Counted from the stretch's first letter, positions 6,165 to 13,337 are shown. The stretch: 13,503 bases of DNA from Methylorubrum extorquens (GCA_019695455.1 JAEUAC010000445.1:1-13503); one strand, 5' to 3'. The notes: generated by a model not told the origin, from the letters alone. A program made the numbers and translations.

Positions 6165-7121
6165 TTGATCCGCGCCGTCATCCTGGCCGCCCTCGCGCTC
6201 GCGGCGGCTCCCGCCCTGGGCCAGACCTGGCCCACCCGCTCCGTCACGCTGATCGTGCCCTTCGCGGCGGGGGGCGGCACCGACGCCTTCGCCCGGCCCC
6301 TCGCCCAGCAGCTCGACACGCAGATCGGCACCCGCGTCCTCGTCGAGAACCGGGCGGGCGCGGGCGGCACGGCGGGCGCGGCGGCGGCCGCCAAGGCCGC
6401 CCCGGACGGCTACACCTTCTTCGTGGGCGGCACCCACCACGCCATCGCGCCCGCCATCTACCCGAAGCTCTCCTACGACATCGGGAAGGACTTCGTGCCG
6501 GTCGCCATGATCTCGCGGCCGCCGCACGTCGTCGTGACCTCGCCCAAGAACCCGGCCAAGACCCTCGCCGACCTGATCGCGGCCGCGAAGGCGAACCCGG
6601 ACGGCATGACCTACGCGTCGGCCGGCGTCGGCACGACGCATCATCTCGCGGGCGAGCTGTTCAAGATCCTAACGGGCACGAAGATCCGCCACGTGCCCTA
6701 CCGGGGCGCCGGACCCGCCATGCAGGACGTGATGGCGAGCCAGGTCGACATGGCCTTCGACGGGCTCGGCTCCTCGGCCGGGCAGATCCAGGGCGGCACC
6801 GTCAACGGGCTCGCGGTCGCGGCGCCGGCCCGCATACCGGCCGTCCCGAACGTGCCGACCGCCGCCGAGGCCGGCGTGCAGGGCTACGAGGTCGCGACCT
6901 GGTACGCGGTCTTCGCACCCAAGGGCACGCCCCCCGCGATCGTCGAGCGGATGACGCGCGAGATCCGCGCGGCGCTGGCCACGCCCTTCATCAAGGAGGC
7001 CTGGGAGCGCGCCGGCTCCGACGTCCCGACCCTCGAAGGCGCGGCCTTCGGCGACTACGTCCACGCCGAGATCGGCCGCTGGGGCAAGGTCGTGGCCGAG
7101 GCCGGCGTCAAGGTGGAGTGA
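6165..7121 (+). CDS. Tripartite tricarboxylate transporter substrate-binding protein (TctC/Bug family)
   Basis: A 318-residue periplasmic binding protein. I chose TTG at 6165 because GGAGG (6152-6156) lies eight bases upstream and the product then starts directly with a signal peptide, IRAVILAALALAAAPALG, with cleavage near residue 20. The mature protein opens WPTRSVTLIVPFAAGGGTDA, the classic Bug N-terminus with its glycine-rich ligand loop. It continues with VLVENRAGAGGTAGA, AAPDGYTF and VPYRGAGPAMQDVMASQVDM, all family landmarks. These proteins capture small carboxylates for TctAB-type importers, or act as sensors. No tctA or tctB gene is in the window, so this is an orphan. The hairpin at 6057-6096 separates it from the gene before. 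Its 3' end overlaps the convergent glycosyltransferase gene by 14 bp. Confidence 0.9.
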   Translation: MIRAVILAALALAAAPALGQTWPTRSVTLIVPFAAGGGTDAFARPLAQQLDTQIGTRVLVENRAGAGGTAGAAAAAKAAPDGYTFFVGGTHHAIAPAIYPKLSYDIGKDFVPVAMISRPPHVVVTSPKNPAKTLADLIAAAKANPDGMTYASAGVGTTHHLAGELFKILTGTKIRHVPYRGAGPAMQDVMASQVDMAFDGLGSSAGQIQGGTVNGLAVAAPARIPAVPNVPTAAEAGVQGYEVATWYAVFAPKGTPPAIVERMTREIRAALATPFIKEAWERAGSDVPTLEGAAFGDYVHAEIGRWGKVVAEAGVKVE

Positions 7122-8358
7122 CGGCGCCCGCGGCGCGGCTCCCGGCGGGGCGCGCCTCCGTCAGGGCGCCGAGCAGCGCGAGCTGCCGCGCGAGGCAGGC
7201 CTCGAGGTCGTAGAAGCGGCGCACGTGCCGGCGCGCCGCGCGGCGCAGCGGCTCGGTCGCGGCCGGGCGGGCGAGCGCCTCGCGCACCGTGGCCGCCAGC
7301 GAGTCCGTGTCGAAGAAGTCGACGAGGCGCCCCGTCCGGCCATCCTCCACCACCTCCGCGAGCGGCGGCGTCGCCGAGCCGACGACCAGGGCCCCGCAGG
7401 CCATCGCCTCCAGCAGCGACCAGGACAGGACGAACGGCACCGTCAGGTAGACGTGCGCCGCCGAGACCTGGAACAGCCGCAGGAGGTCGCGGTGCGGCAG
7501 CCAGCCCGGAAAGACGATCCGCCGGGGATCGAGCCCGCTCTCCGCCATCTCGGCCTCGCGCCAGGTGCGGCCGTCGCGCCGCCGCGCCCCGTAGCCCGGC
7601 CCGTCGCCGCCGACCGCCACGAAGACGACGGACGGGTCCGTGGCCGCGAGCCGCGCGGCCATGGCCACGAATTGCGGGAAGCCGCGATAGGGATCGAGGT
7701 CCCGGGCCGCGAAGGTGACGACCCGGTCGTGCCGCGACAGCCGCCGACCGTCGGGCAGCGTCAGCACGGCCGCCTCGTCCGGGCGGCAGACCGCCGTGTC
7801 GATGCCGTCGTGGCAGATCGCGATGCGGGTCCGCAGGGCGGCCGGGTACTGGTCGCGCTGCCAGCGCGTCGGCGACAGCCCGGCCTCGATGGCGCTCAGC
7901 GTCGCCGTCTGGGCCGCGTTGCGGAGCCGGATCCGCACCCGGTCGGCCAGCGACACGACCACCTCCGGCCGCCCGAAATCGAAGTCGCTGCCGGTCGCGT
8001 GGTGGAAGAACTCGCAATAGCCGAGCACCGGCACGTCCGGGAACACGTCCTTGGCGAAGAGGAGGCCGCCCCATCCCGCATGGCCGACGATGGCGCCCGG
8101 CCGGCACCCGGCCGCCCGGAGCCGATCGAGGATCCCGGCGACCGCCTCGCCCGTGCGGACATGGTAATCGGCCGCGCCGCGCGATCCGGCGGAATCCGCG
8201 GGCGGGGGCGCGACCCTGTAGGGCAGGCAGCGGGCGCCCGGGATCAGCCGCTCGAAGGTCTCGGCGACGACGACCACGTCGTGGCCGAGCGCGACGAGCC
8301 GGTCGATCAGATGAACGAACTGACCCGGAGCGCGTCGATGAACGAAGACGTGAAGCAT
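7108..8358 (-). CDS. GT4-type glycosyltransferase
   Basis: A 416-residue cytosolic glycosyltransferase of the GT-B fold, with no signal peptide. The N-terminus MLHVFVHRRAPGQFVHLIDR is the standard first strand and glycine loop of this group (others read FVHQNFPGQF), fixing the ATG at 8358. The C-terminal nucleotide-sugar domain shows RIVFPGWLPHRDLLRLF, then VPFVLSWSLLEAMACGALVV. The second Glu of the usual EX7E motif is present (E317), but the first is replaced by Phe309, as I recall for a subgroup with the FVLSWSLLEAM signature. Sugar donor and acceptor cannot be deduced. Its first 52 bp overlap the end of the MarR gene on the same strand, suggesting co-transcription. The secretion genes diverge from this pair. 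Confidence 0.85.
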   Translation of the reverse strand: MLHVFVHRRAPGQFVHLIDRLVALGHDVVVVAETFERLIPGARCLPYRVAPPPADSAGSRGAADYHVRTGEAVAGILDRLRAAGCRPGAIVGHAGWGGLLFAKDVFPDVPVLGYCEFFHHATGSDFDFGRPEVVVSLADRVRIRLRNAAQTATLSAIEAGLSPTRWQRDQYPAALRTRIAICHDGIDTAVCRPDEAAVLTLPDGRRLSRHDRVVTFAARDLDPYRGFPQFVAMAARLAATDPSVVFVAVGGDGPGYGARRRDGRTWREAEMAESGLDPRRIVFPGWLPHRDLLRLFQVSAAHVYLTVPFVLSWSLLEAMACGALVVGSATPPLAEVVEDGRTGRLVDFFDTDSLAATVREALARPAATEPLRRAARRHVRRFYDLEACLARQLALLGALTEARPAGSRAAGAVTPP

Positions 8359-8873
8359 GGCGTGAGCGCGATGGCCCCGAAGCGGAGGACGTGCACCCAG
8401 AGATCCTCCAGGTGACGCAGCGTGTCGCGCGTGGTCTCGAGGGCGCGACGGTCGAGGTCGCCGAACCGGTCGGCATCGTCGGCCCGGAACAGCGCGCAGG
8501 CGGTCCGGCCCTTCTCCGTCAGCGAGATGCGGGCGAGCCTGCGGTCCCGCGCCGAGGAATTGCGGTCGAGGTAGTCGCGCTCGACCAGCTGCTTCAGGCT
8601 GTGGGACGTGTTCGAGCCCACGTAGCCGCCGCGCGCCAGGATGTCGTTCACGGAGATCTCGCCCGGCCCGACGGAGAGGAGCATCATCATCTGCGAGGGG
8701 CTGACGTCGTCGAGCCCGAGCCGGCGCAACTGCACCCGCACGAGGTCGAGGTAGCGCCGGCCGAGCTTCTCGACCAGCACCGCCGCCTCGAGATGCGACG
8801 GGGCGGTCGTCCGTTCGGATCCGGCCGCGTCCTCATCGTCGTCGGCCACGTCCCACGCCGTCATCTGGTCCAT
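8307..8873 (-). CDS. MarR-family winged-helix transcriptional regulator
   Basis: About 188 residues from the ATG at 8873 (a second ATG at 8864 is equally possible; the frame is open to 8957, but the extra residues look non-coding). The N-terminal 25 residues are acidic. The DNA-binding core covers about 57-123: VSPSQMMMLLSVGPGEISV, recognition region YVGSNTSHSLKQLVERDYL, and the wing DRRLARISLTEKGR. The GSNxSxxLKxLV pattern is shared with a rhizobial subgroup that includes LdtR-like proteins. A dimerisation helix follows. The last 17 residues are encoded inside the overlap with the glycosyltransferase and look unconserved. It is divergent from the type I secretion operon across an AT-rich region with palindromes, so it probably controls that operon and itself. 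The ligand is unknown. Confidence 0.85.
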   Translation of the reverse strand: MDQMTAWDVADDDEDAAGSERTTAPSHLEAAVLVEKLGRRYLDLVRVQLRRLGLDDVSPSQMMMLLSVGPGEISVNDILARGGYVGSNTSHSLKQLVERDYLDRNSSARDRRLARISLTEKGRTACALFRADDADRFGDLDRRALETTRDTLRHLEDLWVHVLRFGAIALTPCFTSSFIDALRVSSFI

Positions 8874-8970
8874 CGTCGCCCCGATCGCCCATGGAACCGT
8901 CCCGCGGCCGTTTCCCCGTTTTGTCTTGATGCAACGATAGGGACTCGCCCCCGCCAACGCAGCGCCAACC

Positions 8971-9019
8971 TAAACTAGTAGTTAATAGAAACAATTGTGC
9001 GACGATCCAAAAATATAAA
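8971..9019 (+). promoter_or_regulatory. AT-rich divergent promoter region with candidate MarR operators
   Basis: Between the MarR start (8873) and the ABC exporter start (9099) lies an AT-rich patch unlike the rest of the window. It holds AACTA-G-TAGTT (8973-8983), a perfect odd palindrome, and ACAATTGT (8991-8998), a perfect 8-bp palindrome. A TATAAA hexamer at 9014-9019 is the best -10 candidate in the window for plus-strand transcription; its -35 would fall on ACAATTGT. A regulator bound there would block polymerase. This would leave a 5' leader of about 70 bases. Binding by the adjacent MarR protein is inference. Confidence 0.5.
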
Positions 9020-9098
9020 GAATTCAGTCAGCATCTGCTTTGTGAGCGCCCGCACACCGACGCATATCGGCCCCGTCACGAGGCGGAGACCGAGCGGG

Positions 9099-10847
9099 AT
9101 GGACGACGAAGCGAGCCGGGCGCCCGACGCGGCCCTCGACGTGATCCGCCGGACCTTCACGGCGTGCCTGATCTACGCGGTCTTCCTGTCATTCTTCATC
9201 AACGCGCTGCAACTGACCGTGCCGCTCTTCATGCTGCAGGTGCAGGAGCGCGCGGTCGCGAGCCGCAGCTACGACACGCTGACGATGCTCGTCGTGATCG
9301 CCGTCGGCGCGCTCACGATCTACGGCATCCTCGAATTCGTCCGCTCGCTGACCTTCCAGGTGATGGCGGCGACCGCAGCGCGCCGGCTGAACCTGCCGGC
9401 CCTCCAGGCCTCCGTCACGAACGCGCTCGAGAACGGCACGCCGGCCGCCGCGCAGGCCATCCGCGACCTCGGCGACATCCGCAGCTTCATGACCAGCCAT
9501 TCCATCGCCATGCCGCTCGAGGTGGCGTGGTCGCCGATCTTCCTCGTGGTGCTGTTCGTGCTGCACCCGATCTACGGGCTGATCGGGATCGTCTCGTCCG
9601 TGATCCTTCTCGTGCTCGCGGTCCTGTCCGACGTCGCGACGCGGGCCGTCCTGAAGGAGGCCAACGCGGCGGCCGTCGACAACGCGAACGACGTCGCGGC
9701 CTCCCTCCGGCAGGCCGAGGCCATCGAAGCCATGGGCATGCTGCCCGCCCTCGCCCGGCGCTGGCGCGGCAAGCAGGCCGCGCTGGCCGACCTCCTCGAA
9801 CGCGGCAACCGACGCGGCAAGCTCTTCCTCGCGGTCACGCGCTCCGCCCGTCTGATGATGCAGATGAGCGTCTATGCGGTGGGCGCGACGCTCACGATCG
9901 AGCATTCCGCCTCGGCCGGCTCGACCATCGCGGCGAGCATCCTCATCGGCCGGCTGCTCGCGCCCATGGAGGGGCTGGTCACCGATTGGCGGCAATGGGT
10001 CTTCACGGCCGCGGCCTGGCGGCGCGTGCAGACCCTCCTGAAGGAGGCGCCGACCCGCCGGCAGACGCTCGCCGCCGCGCCGGTCGCGGGCGACCTCGTC
10101 CTCGAGAAGGTCGTCTACGCGCCTCCGGGCGCGGAGGCGCCCGTCATCAAGGGCGTCTCGCTCGCGCTCGAACCGGGCGAGGTGCTGGGCATCGTCGGAC
10201 CGTCGGGAGCCGGCAAGTCCACCCTCGCCCGCCTCATGGTGGGCGTGCTCCGGCCGGGGCTCGGCGGCGCCTATCTCGGGGGCAGCAACCTCTATCTCTG
10301 GGATCGCGGCTCGCTCGGCCAAGTCGTCGGCTACCTGCCGCAATCGGTCTCGCTCCTCGACGGCACCATCGCCGAGAACATCGCCCGCATGGGCGAGCCC
10401 GACCCGAAGGCCGTGCTGGCGGCGGCGCGCTGCGCGGGCGTCCACGACCTCATCGGCCGCCTGCCGCGCGGCTACGACACGCGGATCGCGGACGGCGACT
10501 TCAAGCTCTCGGGCGGGCAGCGCCAGCGCATCGGGCTCGCCCGCGCCGTCTACGGCCTGCCCCGCCTCGTGGTGCTGGACGAGCCGAACGCCAACCTCGA
10601 CCAGGACGGCGAGCGGAGCCTCCTCCGCACCATCCGGGCGCTGAAGGAGGACGGCGCGATCGTGGTGCTGATCGCCCACCGGCCCTCCGTCATGGAGGTG
10701 GTCGACAAGCTCCTCGTCCTCGCCGACGGGCGCGTGCAGCAATTCGGGCCGCGCTCCGCCATCGCCGGCTACATCACGCCCGGCGGCGGCGGCGTCGCGA
10801 CGCCCGCCCGGCCGGCCGCGGCCCTGCGCGAGGGGCAGCGCGCATGA
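9099..10847 (+). CDS. Type I secretion ABC exporter, PrtD/PrsD type (permease-ATPase)
   Basis: A 582-residue half-transporter. It has an N-terminal membrane domain (first segment about 22-46, further segments at about 60-80 and 150-190 and near 270) and a C-terminal ATPase: Walker A GPSGAGKST at 367-375, signature LSGGQ at 470-474, Walker B VVLDEP with Asp494/Glu495, and switch His527. It lacks an N-terminal peptidase-like C39 domain, as usual for the PrtD branch that exports RTX proteins in one step from cytosol to outside. ATG 9099 was chosen, with GGAG at 9085-9088. An upstream in-frame GTG at 8997 would add 34 residues from the AT-rich promoter. It overlaps the next gene by ATGA. No outer-membrane TolC partner is in the window. 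Confidence 0.93.
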   Translation: MDDEASRAPDAALDVIRRTFTACLIYAVFLSFFINALQLTVPLFMLQVQERAVASRSYDTLTMLVVIAVGALTIYGILEFVRSLTFQVMAATAARRLNLPALQASVTNALENGTPAAAQAIRDLGDIRSFMTSHSIAMPLEVAWSPIFLVVLFVLHPIYGLIGIVSSVILLVLAVLSDVATRAVLKEANAAAVDNANDVAASLRQAEAIEAMGMLPALARRWRGKQAALADLLERGNRRGKLFLAVTRSARLMMQMSVYAVGATLTIEHSASAGSTIAASILIGRLLAPMEGLVTDWRQWVFTAAAWRRVQTLLKEAPTRRQTLAAAPVAGDLVLEKVVYAPPGAEAPVIKGVSLALEPGEVLGIVGPSGAGKSTLARLMVGVLRPGLGGAYLGGSNLYLWDRGSLGQVVGYLPQSVSLLDGTIAENIARMGEPDPKAVLAAARCAGVHDLIGRLPRGYDTRIADGDFKLSGGQRQRIGLARAVYGLPRLVVLDEPNANLDQDGERSLLRTIRALKEDGAIVVLIAHRPSVMEVVDKLLVLADGRVQQFGPRSAIAGYITPGGGGVATPARPAAALREGQRA

Positions 10848-12184
10848 CGACCCTTCCGGCCCTCGTCCCGCCCGCTCCGGCCCGGCCCGATCCCGAGCGC
10901 GAGCGCGTGCCGACGCTGCGGGCGCCGCTCGTGGCGGGACTGACCACGATCGCGATCGGCTTCGGCGGCTTCTTCGGCTGGGCCTTCGCGGCCCGCCTGG
11001 ACAACGCCGCCGTGTCCCAGGCGACGCTGGTCGTCAGCTCGAAGCGCAAGACCGCGAGCCATTTCGAGGGCGGCATCCTCCGGACCATCCTGCGCAACGA
11101 GGGCGACACGGTCGCGGCAGGCGACCCGCTCCTTCTGCTCGACGACACCCGGGCCCGGGCGGAGCTGCAGCAGCTGCGGGCCAAGCGCGTCGGCCTGCAG
11201 GCCCGGCTCGCGCGGCTCGACGCGGAGGCGGCGAACCGGAAGACCCTCGTCTTCGGCGAGGACGTCACGGGCATCGCGACCTCCATCACGGCGGCCGTGG
11301 TGGCGGCGGAATCGCGGCTCTTCGCGGCCCGGCGCGAGGTCTACGAGGGCCGGACGGCGATCCAGTCGCGCGTGATCGAGCAATGCCAGGCCGAGATCGA
11401 GGCGCTGGACGCGCAGATCGCCGCGACCGTGCGGCAGCGCGAGCTGGTGGAGGGCGAGCTCAAGATCCTGAGCGACCTCTGGGCCAAGAACTACGTGAAG
11501 CGCACCCAGGTGGTCGACACCCAGACCCGCCAGAGCGAACTGGCCGGCAAGGCGGGCGAGCTGGCCGCCCGGCGCGCCAAGGCCGAACAGGCGATGGCGG
11601 GCGCGAAGCTCGAGATCCTCTCCATCGGCCTCGATCGCCAGAACGAGATCGCGAACGACACCCAGACGGCCCAGCTCGCCCTCTCGGAGGTGCTGGACCG
11701 GACCATCGCGGCCGAGGACGTGCTGCGCCGCCTCGTCGTCACGGCGCCCCAGGACGGCGTGGTGCAGAACCTGCGCTTCCGCACGATCGGCGGAGCAATC
11801 GGGGCGGGGGAGCCCATCGTCGACATCGTGCCCGGGCAGGAGACGCTGCTGGTCGAGGCGCGCGTCGAGCCGCGCGACATCGACATCGTGCATGTCGGGG
11901 CCGAGACGCGGGTCCGGCTCACGGCCTTCAACTCGCGCCTCGTGCCGCCGCTGCCCGCGACCGTCACCTACGTGGCGGCCGACCAGAGCGTCGACGACAA
12001 GACGGGCACGGCCTACTTCATCGTCCGCTCCGAGCTCTCGCCGGCCGACGTGAAGGCCGCCCACGCGACGCTCTACCCGGGCATGCCGGCCGAGATCGTC
12101 ATCGTGAACGGCCGCCGCCGGGCCATCGACTACCTGGTCGCGCCGATCACCGAGAGCTTCAACCGCGCTTTCCGAGAAGACTAG
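10844..12184 (+). CDS. HlyD/PrtE-family membrane-fusion protein of the type I secretion system
   Basis: A 446-residue periplasmic adaptor that links the ABC exporter to an outer-membrane channel. The ATG at 10844 overlaps the exporter stop (ATGA) and has AGGGG eight bases upstream, so the two are translated together. A short Pro-rich cytosolic tail is followed by one membrane segment (about 28-50). Next comes the first half of the lipoyl-like domain (ASHFEGGILRTILRNEGDTV), a long charged coiled-coil region (about 100-270), and the second lipoyl half (TAPQDGVVQNLRF). The beta-barrel region ends in LYPGMPAEIVIVNGRRRAID. The final YLVAPITESFNRAFRED is the characteristic end of PrtE-type adaptors. 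Length is normal and no break is seen. Confidence 0.93.
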   Translation: MTTLPALVPPAPARPDPERERVPTLRAPLVAGLTTIAIGFGGFFGWAFAARLDNAAVSQATLVVSSKRKTASHFEGGILRTILRNEGDTVAAGDPLLLLDDTRARAELQQLRAKRVGLQARLARLDAEAANRKTLVFGEDVTGIATSITAAVVAAESRLFAARREVYEGRTAIQSRVIEQCQAEIEALDAQIAATVRQRELVEGELKILSDLWAKNYVKRTQVVDTQTRQSELAGKAGELAARRAKAEQAMAGAKLEILSIGLDRQNEIANDTQTAQLALSEVLDRTIAAEDVLRRLVVTAPQDGVVQNLRFRTIGGAIGAGEPIVDIVPGQETLLVEARVEPRDIDIVHVGAETRVRLTAFNSRLVPPLPATVTYVAADQSVDDKTGTAYFIVRSELSPADVKAAHATLYPGMPAEIVIVNGRRRAIDYLVAPITESFNRAFRED

Positions 12185-12210
12185 CGGCAATTTGCGCGCA
12201 AACAACCGCT
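12183..12210 (+). terminator. 28-bp interrupted palindrome at the hlyD stop codon
   Basis: AGCGG-CAA-TTTGCG (12183-12196) is followed directly by CGCAAA-CAA-CCGCT (12197-12210). The arms match at 11 of 14 positions; the two CAA triplets would form a symmetric internal loop. The core TTTGCGCGCAAA is a perfect 12-bp palindrome. It starts in the stop codon of the membrane-fusion gene and lies ahead of the RTX gene, so it could be a partial terminator, a processing or stability stem, or a protein-binding site. No T-run follows. Confidence 0.4.
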
Positions 12211-12322
12211 ACGTATCCGCGCATTTCCAACCCGTTTCGCACCCAAACATCCCACCCTGCCGTAACATTAAACACCGGTCGCTTTCCCGCTCCTGGCGGA
12301 TTGTTCTTGCCGATTACTGGTG

Positions 12323-12345
12323 GATCTTGCTTCTGATCTTTGACA
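12323..12345 (+). promoter_or_regulatory. Candidate promoter elements for the RTX gene
   Basis: The 237-bp space between the membrane-fusion gene and the RTX gene is less GC-rich than its surroundings. It contains a perfect TTGACA -35 hexamer at 12340-12345, preceded by a direct repeat GATCTT (12323-12328 and 12335-12340) with a 12-bp period, a layout suited to an activator. I could not find a convincing -10 at 16-18 bp spacing, so a separate promoter for the RTX gene is only a suggestion. Confidence 0.3.
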
Positions 12346-12421
12346 CAAAGGGACAGCCGATAGCGGCGAACGAGGATCCGGGTTTCGGGAGCCTCGCGGC
12401 AGCGAAGAAGGGGTGCACACC

Positions 12422-13270
12422 ATGGCGACGATCGAAGGCACGGCGTTCGACGACCACCTGCTCGGGTCCAAGTTCTCCGACGTGATCCTGGGCGGGCTCG
12501 GAGCCGACATCATCTCGGGCGGGGACGGGGTCGACAGCCTCTTCGGCGAGGGCGGCCACGACCTGATCTTCGGGCAGGGCGGCAACGACGCCGTGTTCGG
12601 CGGGGCGGGGTCCGACATCCTGTTCGGCGGTCTCGGCGACGACCTCGTGGACGTCGGGGCGGGCAACTATGTCCTGTTCGGCGGCGAGGGCCACGACGTG
12701 CTCTCGGGCGGCGCGGGCAACGACACGCTGCGCGGCAACGACGGCGACGACATCCTGCTCGGCGGCGACGGCAGGGACACCCTGCAGGGCGGGCCCGGCA
12801 ACGACATCCTGGACGGCGGCAAGGGCGACGACGTCCTCCAGGGCGGCGACGGCACCGACATCCTCATGGGCGGCGCCGGCGCGGACGTCCTCCAGGGCGG
12901 GGCGGGCGACGACTACATGGTCGGCGGCTCGGGCGCGGACGTGCTGCAGGGCGGCGCGGGAGACGACTTCCTCCTCGGCGGCGCCGGCAACGACATCCTG
13001 TCGGGCGGCACGGGGGCGGACGTGTTCGTGTTCGCGGGCGGCGGAGGCAACGACGTGGTGCTCGACTTCCACGCCGGCACCGACCTCCTGCAGATCGCGG
13101 CCGACATCAACGGCACCGGCATCGCGAGCGCGGACGACGTGGCCTCGCGCGTCACGGACGTCCACGGCAACGCGGTCATCGACCTCGGCCACGGCGACAG
13201 CATCACGCTGGTCGGCGTGAGCGCCTCCGAGGTCCAGCAGGACCCCTACTCCTTCGTCTCGGTCTCCTGA
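12422..13270 (+). CDS. RTX calcium-binding protein, probable type I secretion substrate
   Basis: A 282-residue protein made almost entirely of RTX nonapeptides. Residues 23-202 are 20 uninterrupted nine-residue repeats of the form x-GGxGxD-x-hydrophobic, preceded by two degenerate units. These fold on calcium into a parallel beta-roll outside the cell. The last 80 residues start VFAGGGGNDVVLDFHAGTDL, the usual C-terminal RTX cap, and end DPYSFVSVS, fitting an uncleaved type I secretion signal. There is no N-terminal signal peptide and no enzymatic, lipase or protease domain. ATG 12422 has AAGGGG at 12408-12413, eight bases upstream. Repeat 7 (DVGAGNYVL) has lost its Asp and repeat 10 (RGNDGDDIL) is altered. 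Its place right after the exporter pair makes it the likely cargo. Confidence 0.9.
   Translation: MATIEGTAFDDHLLGSKFSDVILGGLGADIISGGDGVDSLFGEGGHDLIFGQGGNDAVFGGAGSDILFGGLGDDLVDVGAGNYVLFGGEGHDVLSGGAGNDTLRGNDGDDILLGGDGRDTLQGGPGNDILDGGKGDDVLQGGDGTDILMGGAGADVLQGGAGDDYMVGGSGADVLQGGAGDDFLLGGAGNDILSGGTGADVFVFAGGGGNDVVLDFHAGTDLLQIAADINGTGIASADDVASRVTDVHGNAVIDLGHGDSITLVGVSASEVQQDPYSFVSVS
12488..13027 (+). repeat. Tandem 27-bp coding repeats (20 RTX nonapeptides)
   Basis: Twenty consecutive 27-bp units encode the RTX beta-roll without any insertion or phase change. DNA identity between units is partial, strongest at the GGCGG and GGCG(A/C)CGAC portions. Late units resemble each other most: three near-identical QGGAG(D/A)D-type units lie between about 12,840 and 12,990, which suggests recent duplication within the array. 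Confidence 0.85.
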
Positions 13271-13283
13271 TCCGACCGGACCC

Positions 13284-13311
13284 GCGGCCGGCCTCCTCGG
13301 CGGCCGGCCGC
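13284..13311 (+). terminator. Strong hairpin terminator after the RTX gene
   Basis: Perfect 10-bp arms GCGGCCGGCC (13284-13293) and GGCCGGCCGC (13302-13311) enclose an 8-base loop and start 13 bases after the RTX stop codon. A pyrimidine-rich stretch (CCCTTCCCCTT) follows. The position and stem strength indicate the end of the secretion-cargo transcript. Confidence 0.7.
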
Positions 13312-13337
13312 ACCCTTCCCCTTCGCGGATGCTCCCC

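Noticed and set aside
8997..9098. GTG at 8997 as the start of the ABC exporter
   Set aside because: The 34 extra codons come from the AT-rich promoter patch, use codons unlike the gene, and would include the TATAAA -10 candidate. ATG 9099 fits the family length.
9164..12184. A continuous 1006-codon plus-strand frame covering the exporter and membrane-fusion genes
   Set aside because: Up to 10,843 it is only the second frame of the exporter gene and its translation is Arg/Gly/Pro/His noise. The real gene in this frame starts at 10,844.
12294..12330. Sigma-54 promoter (TGG...TTGC) ahead of the RTX gene
   Set aside because: Both TGG/TTGC pairs present have wrong GG-to-GC spacing (8, 9 or 12 instead of 10 bases).
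12488..13027. CRISPR array or satellite repeat
   Set aside because: The 27-bp periodicity is in frame, encodes RTX nonapeptides and has no spacers.
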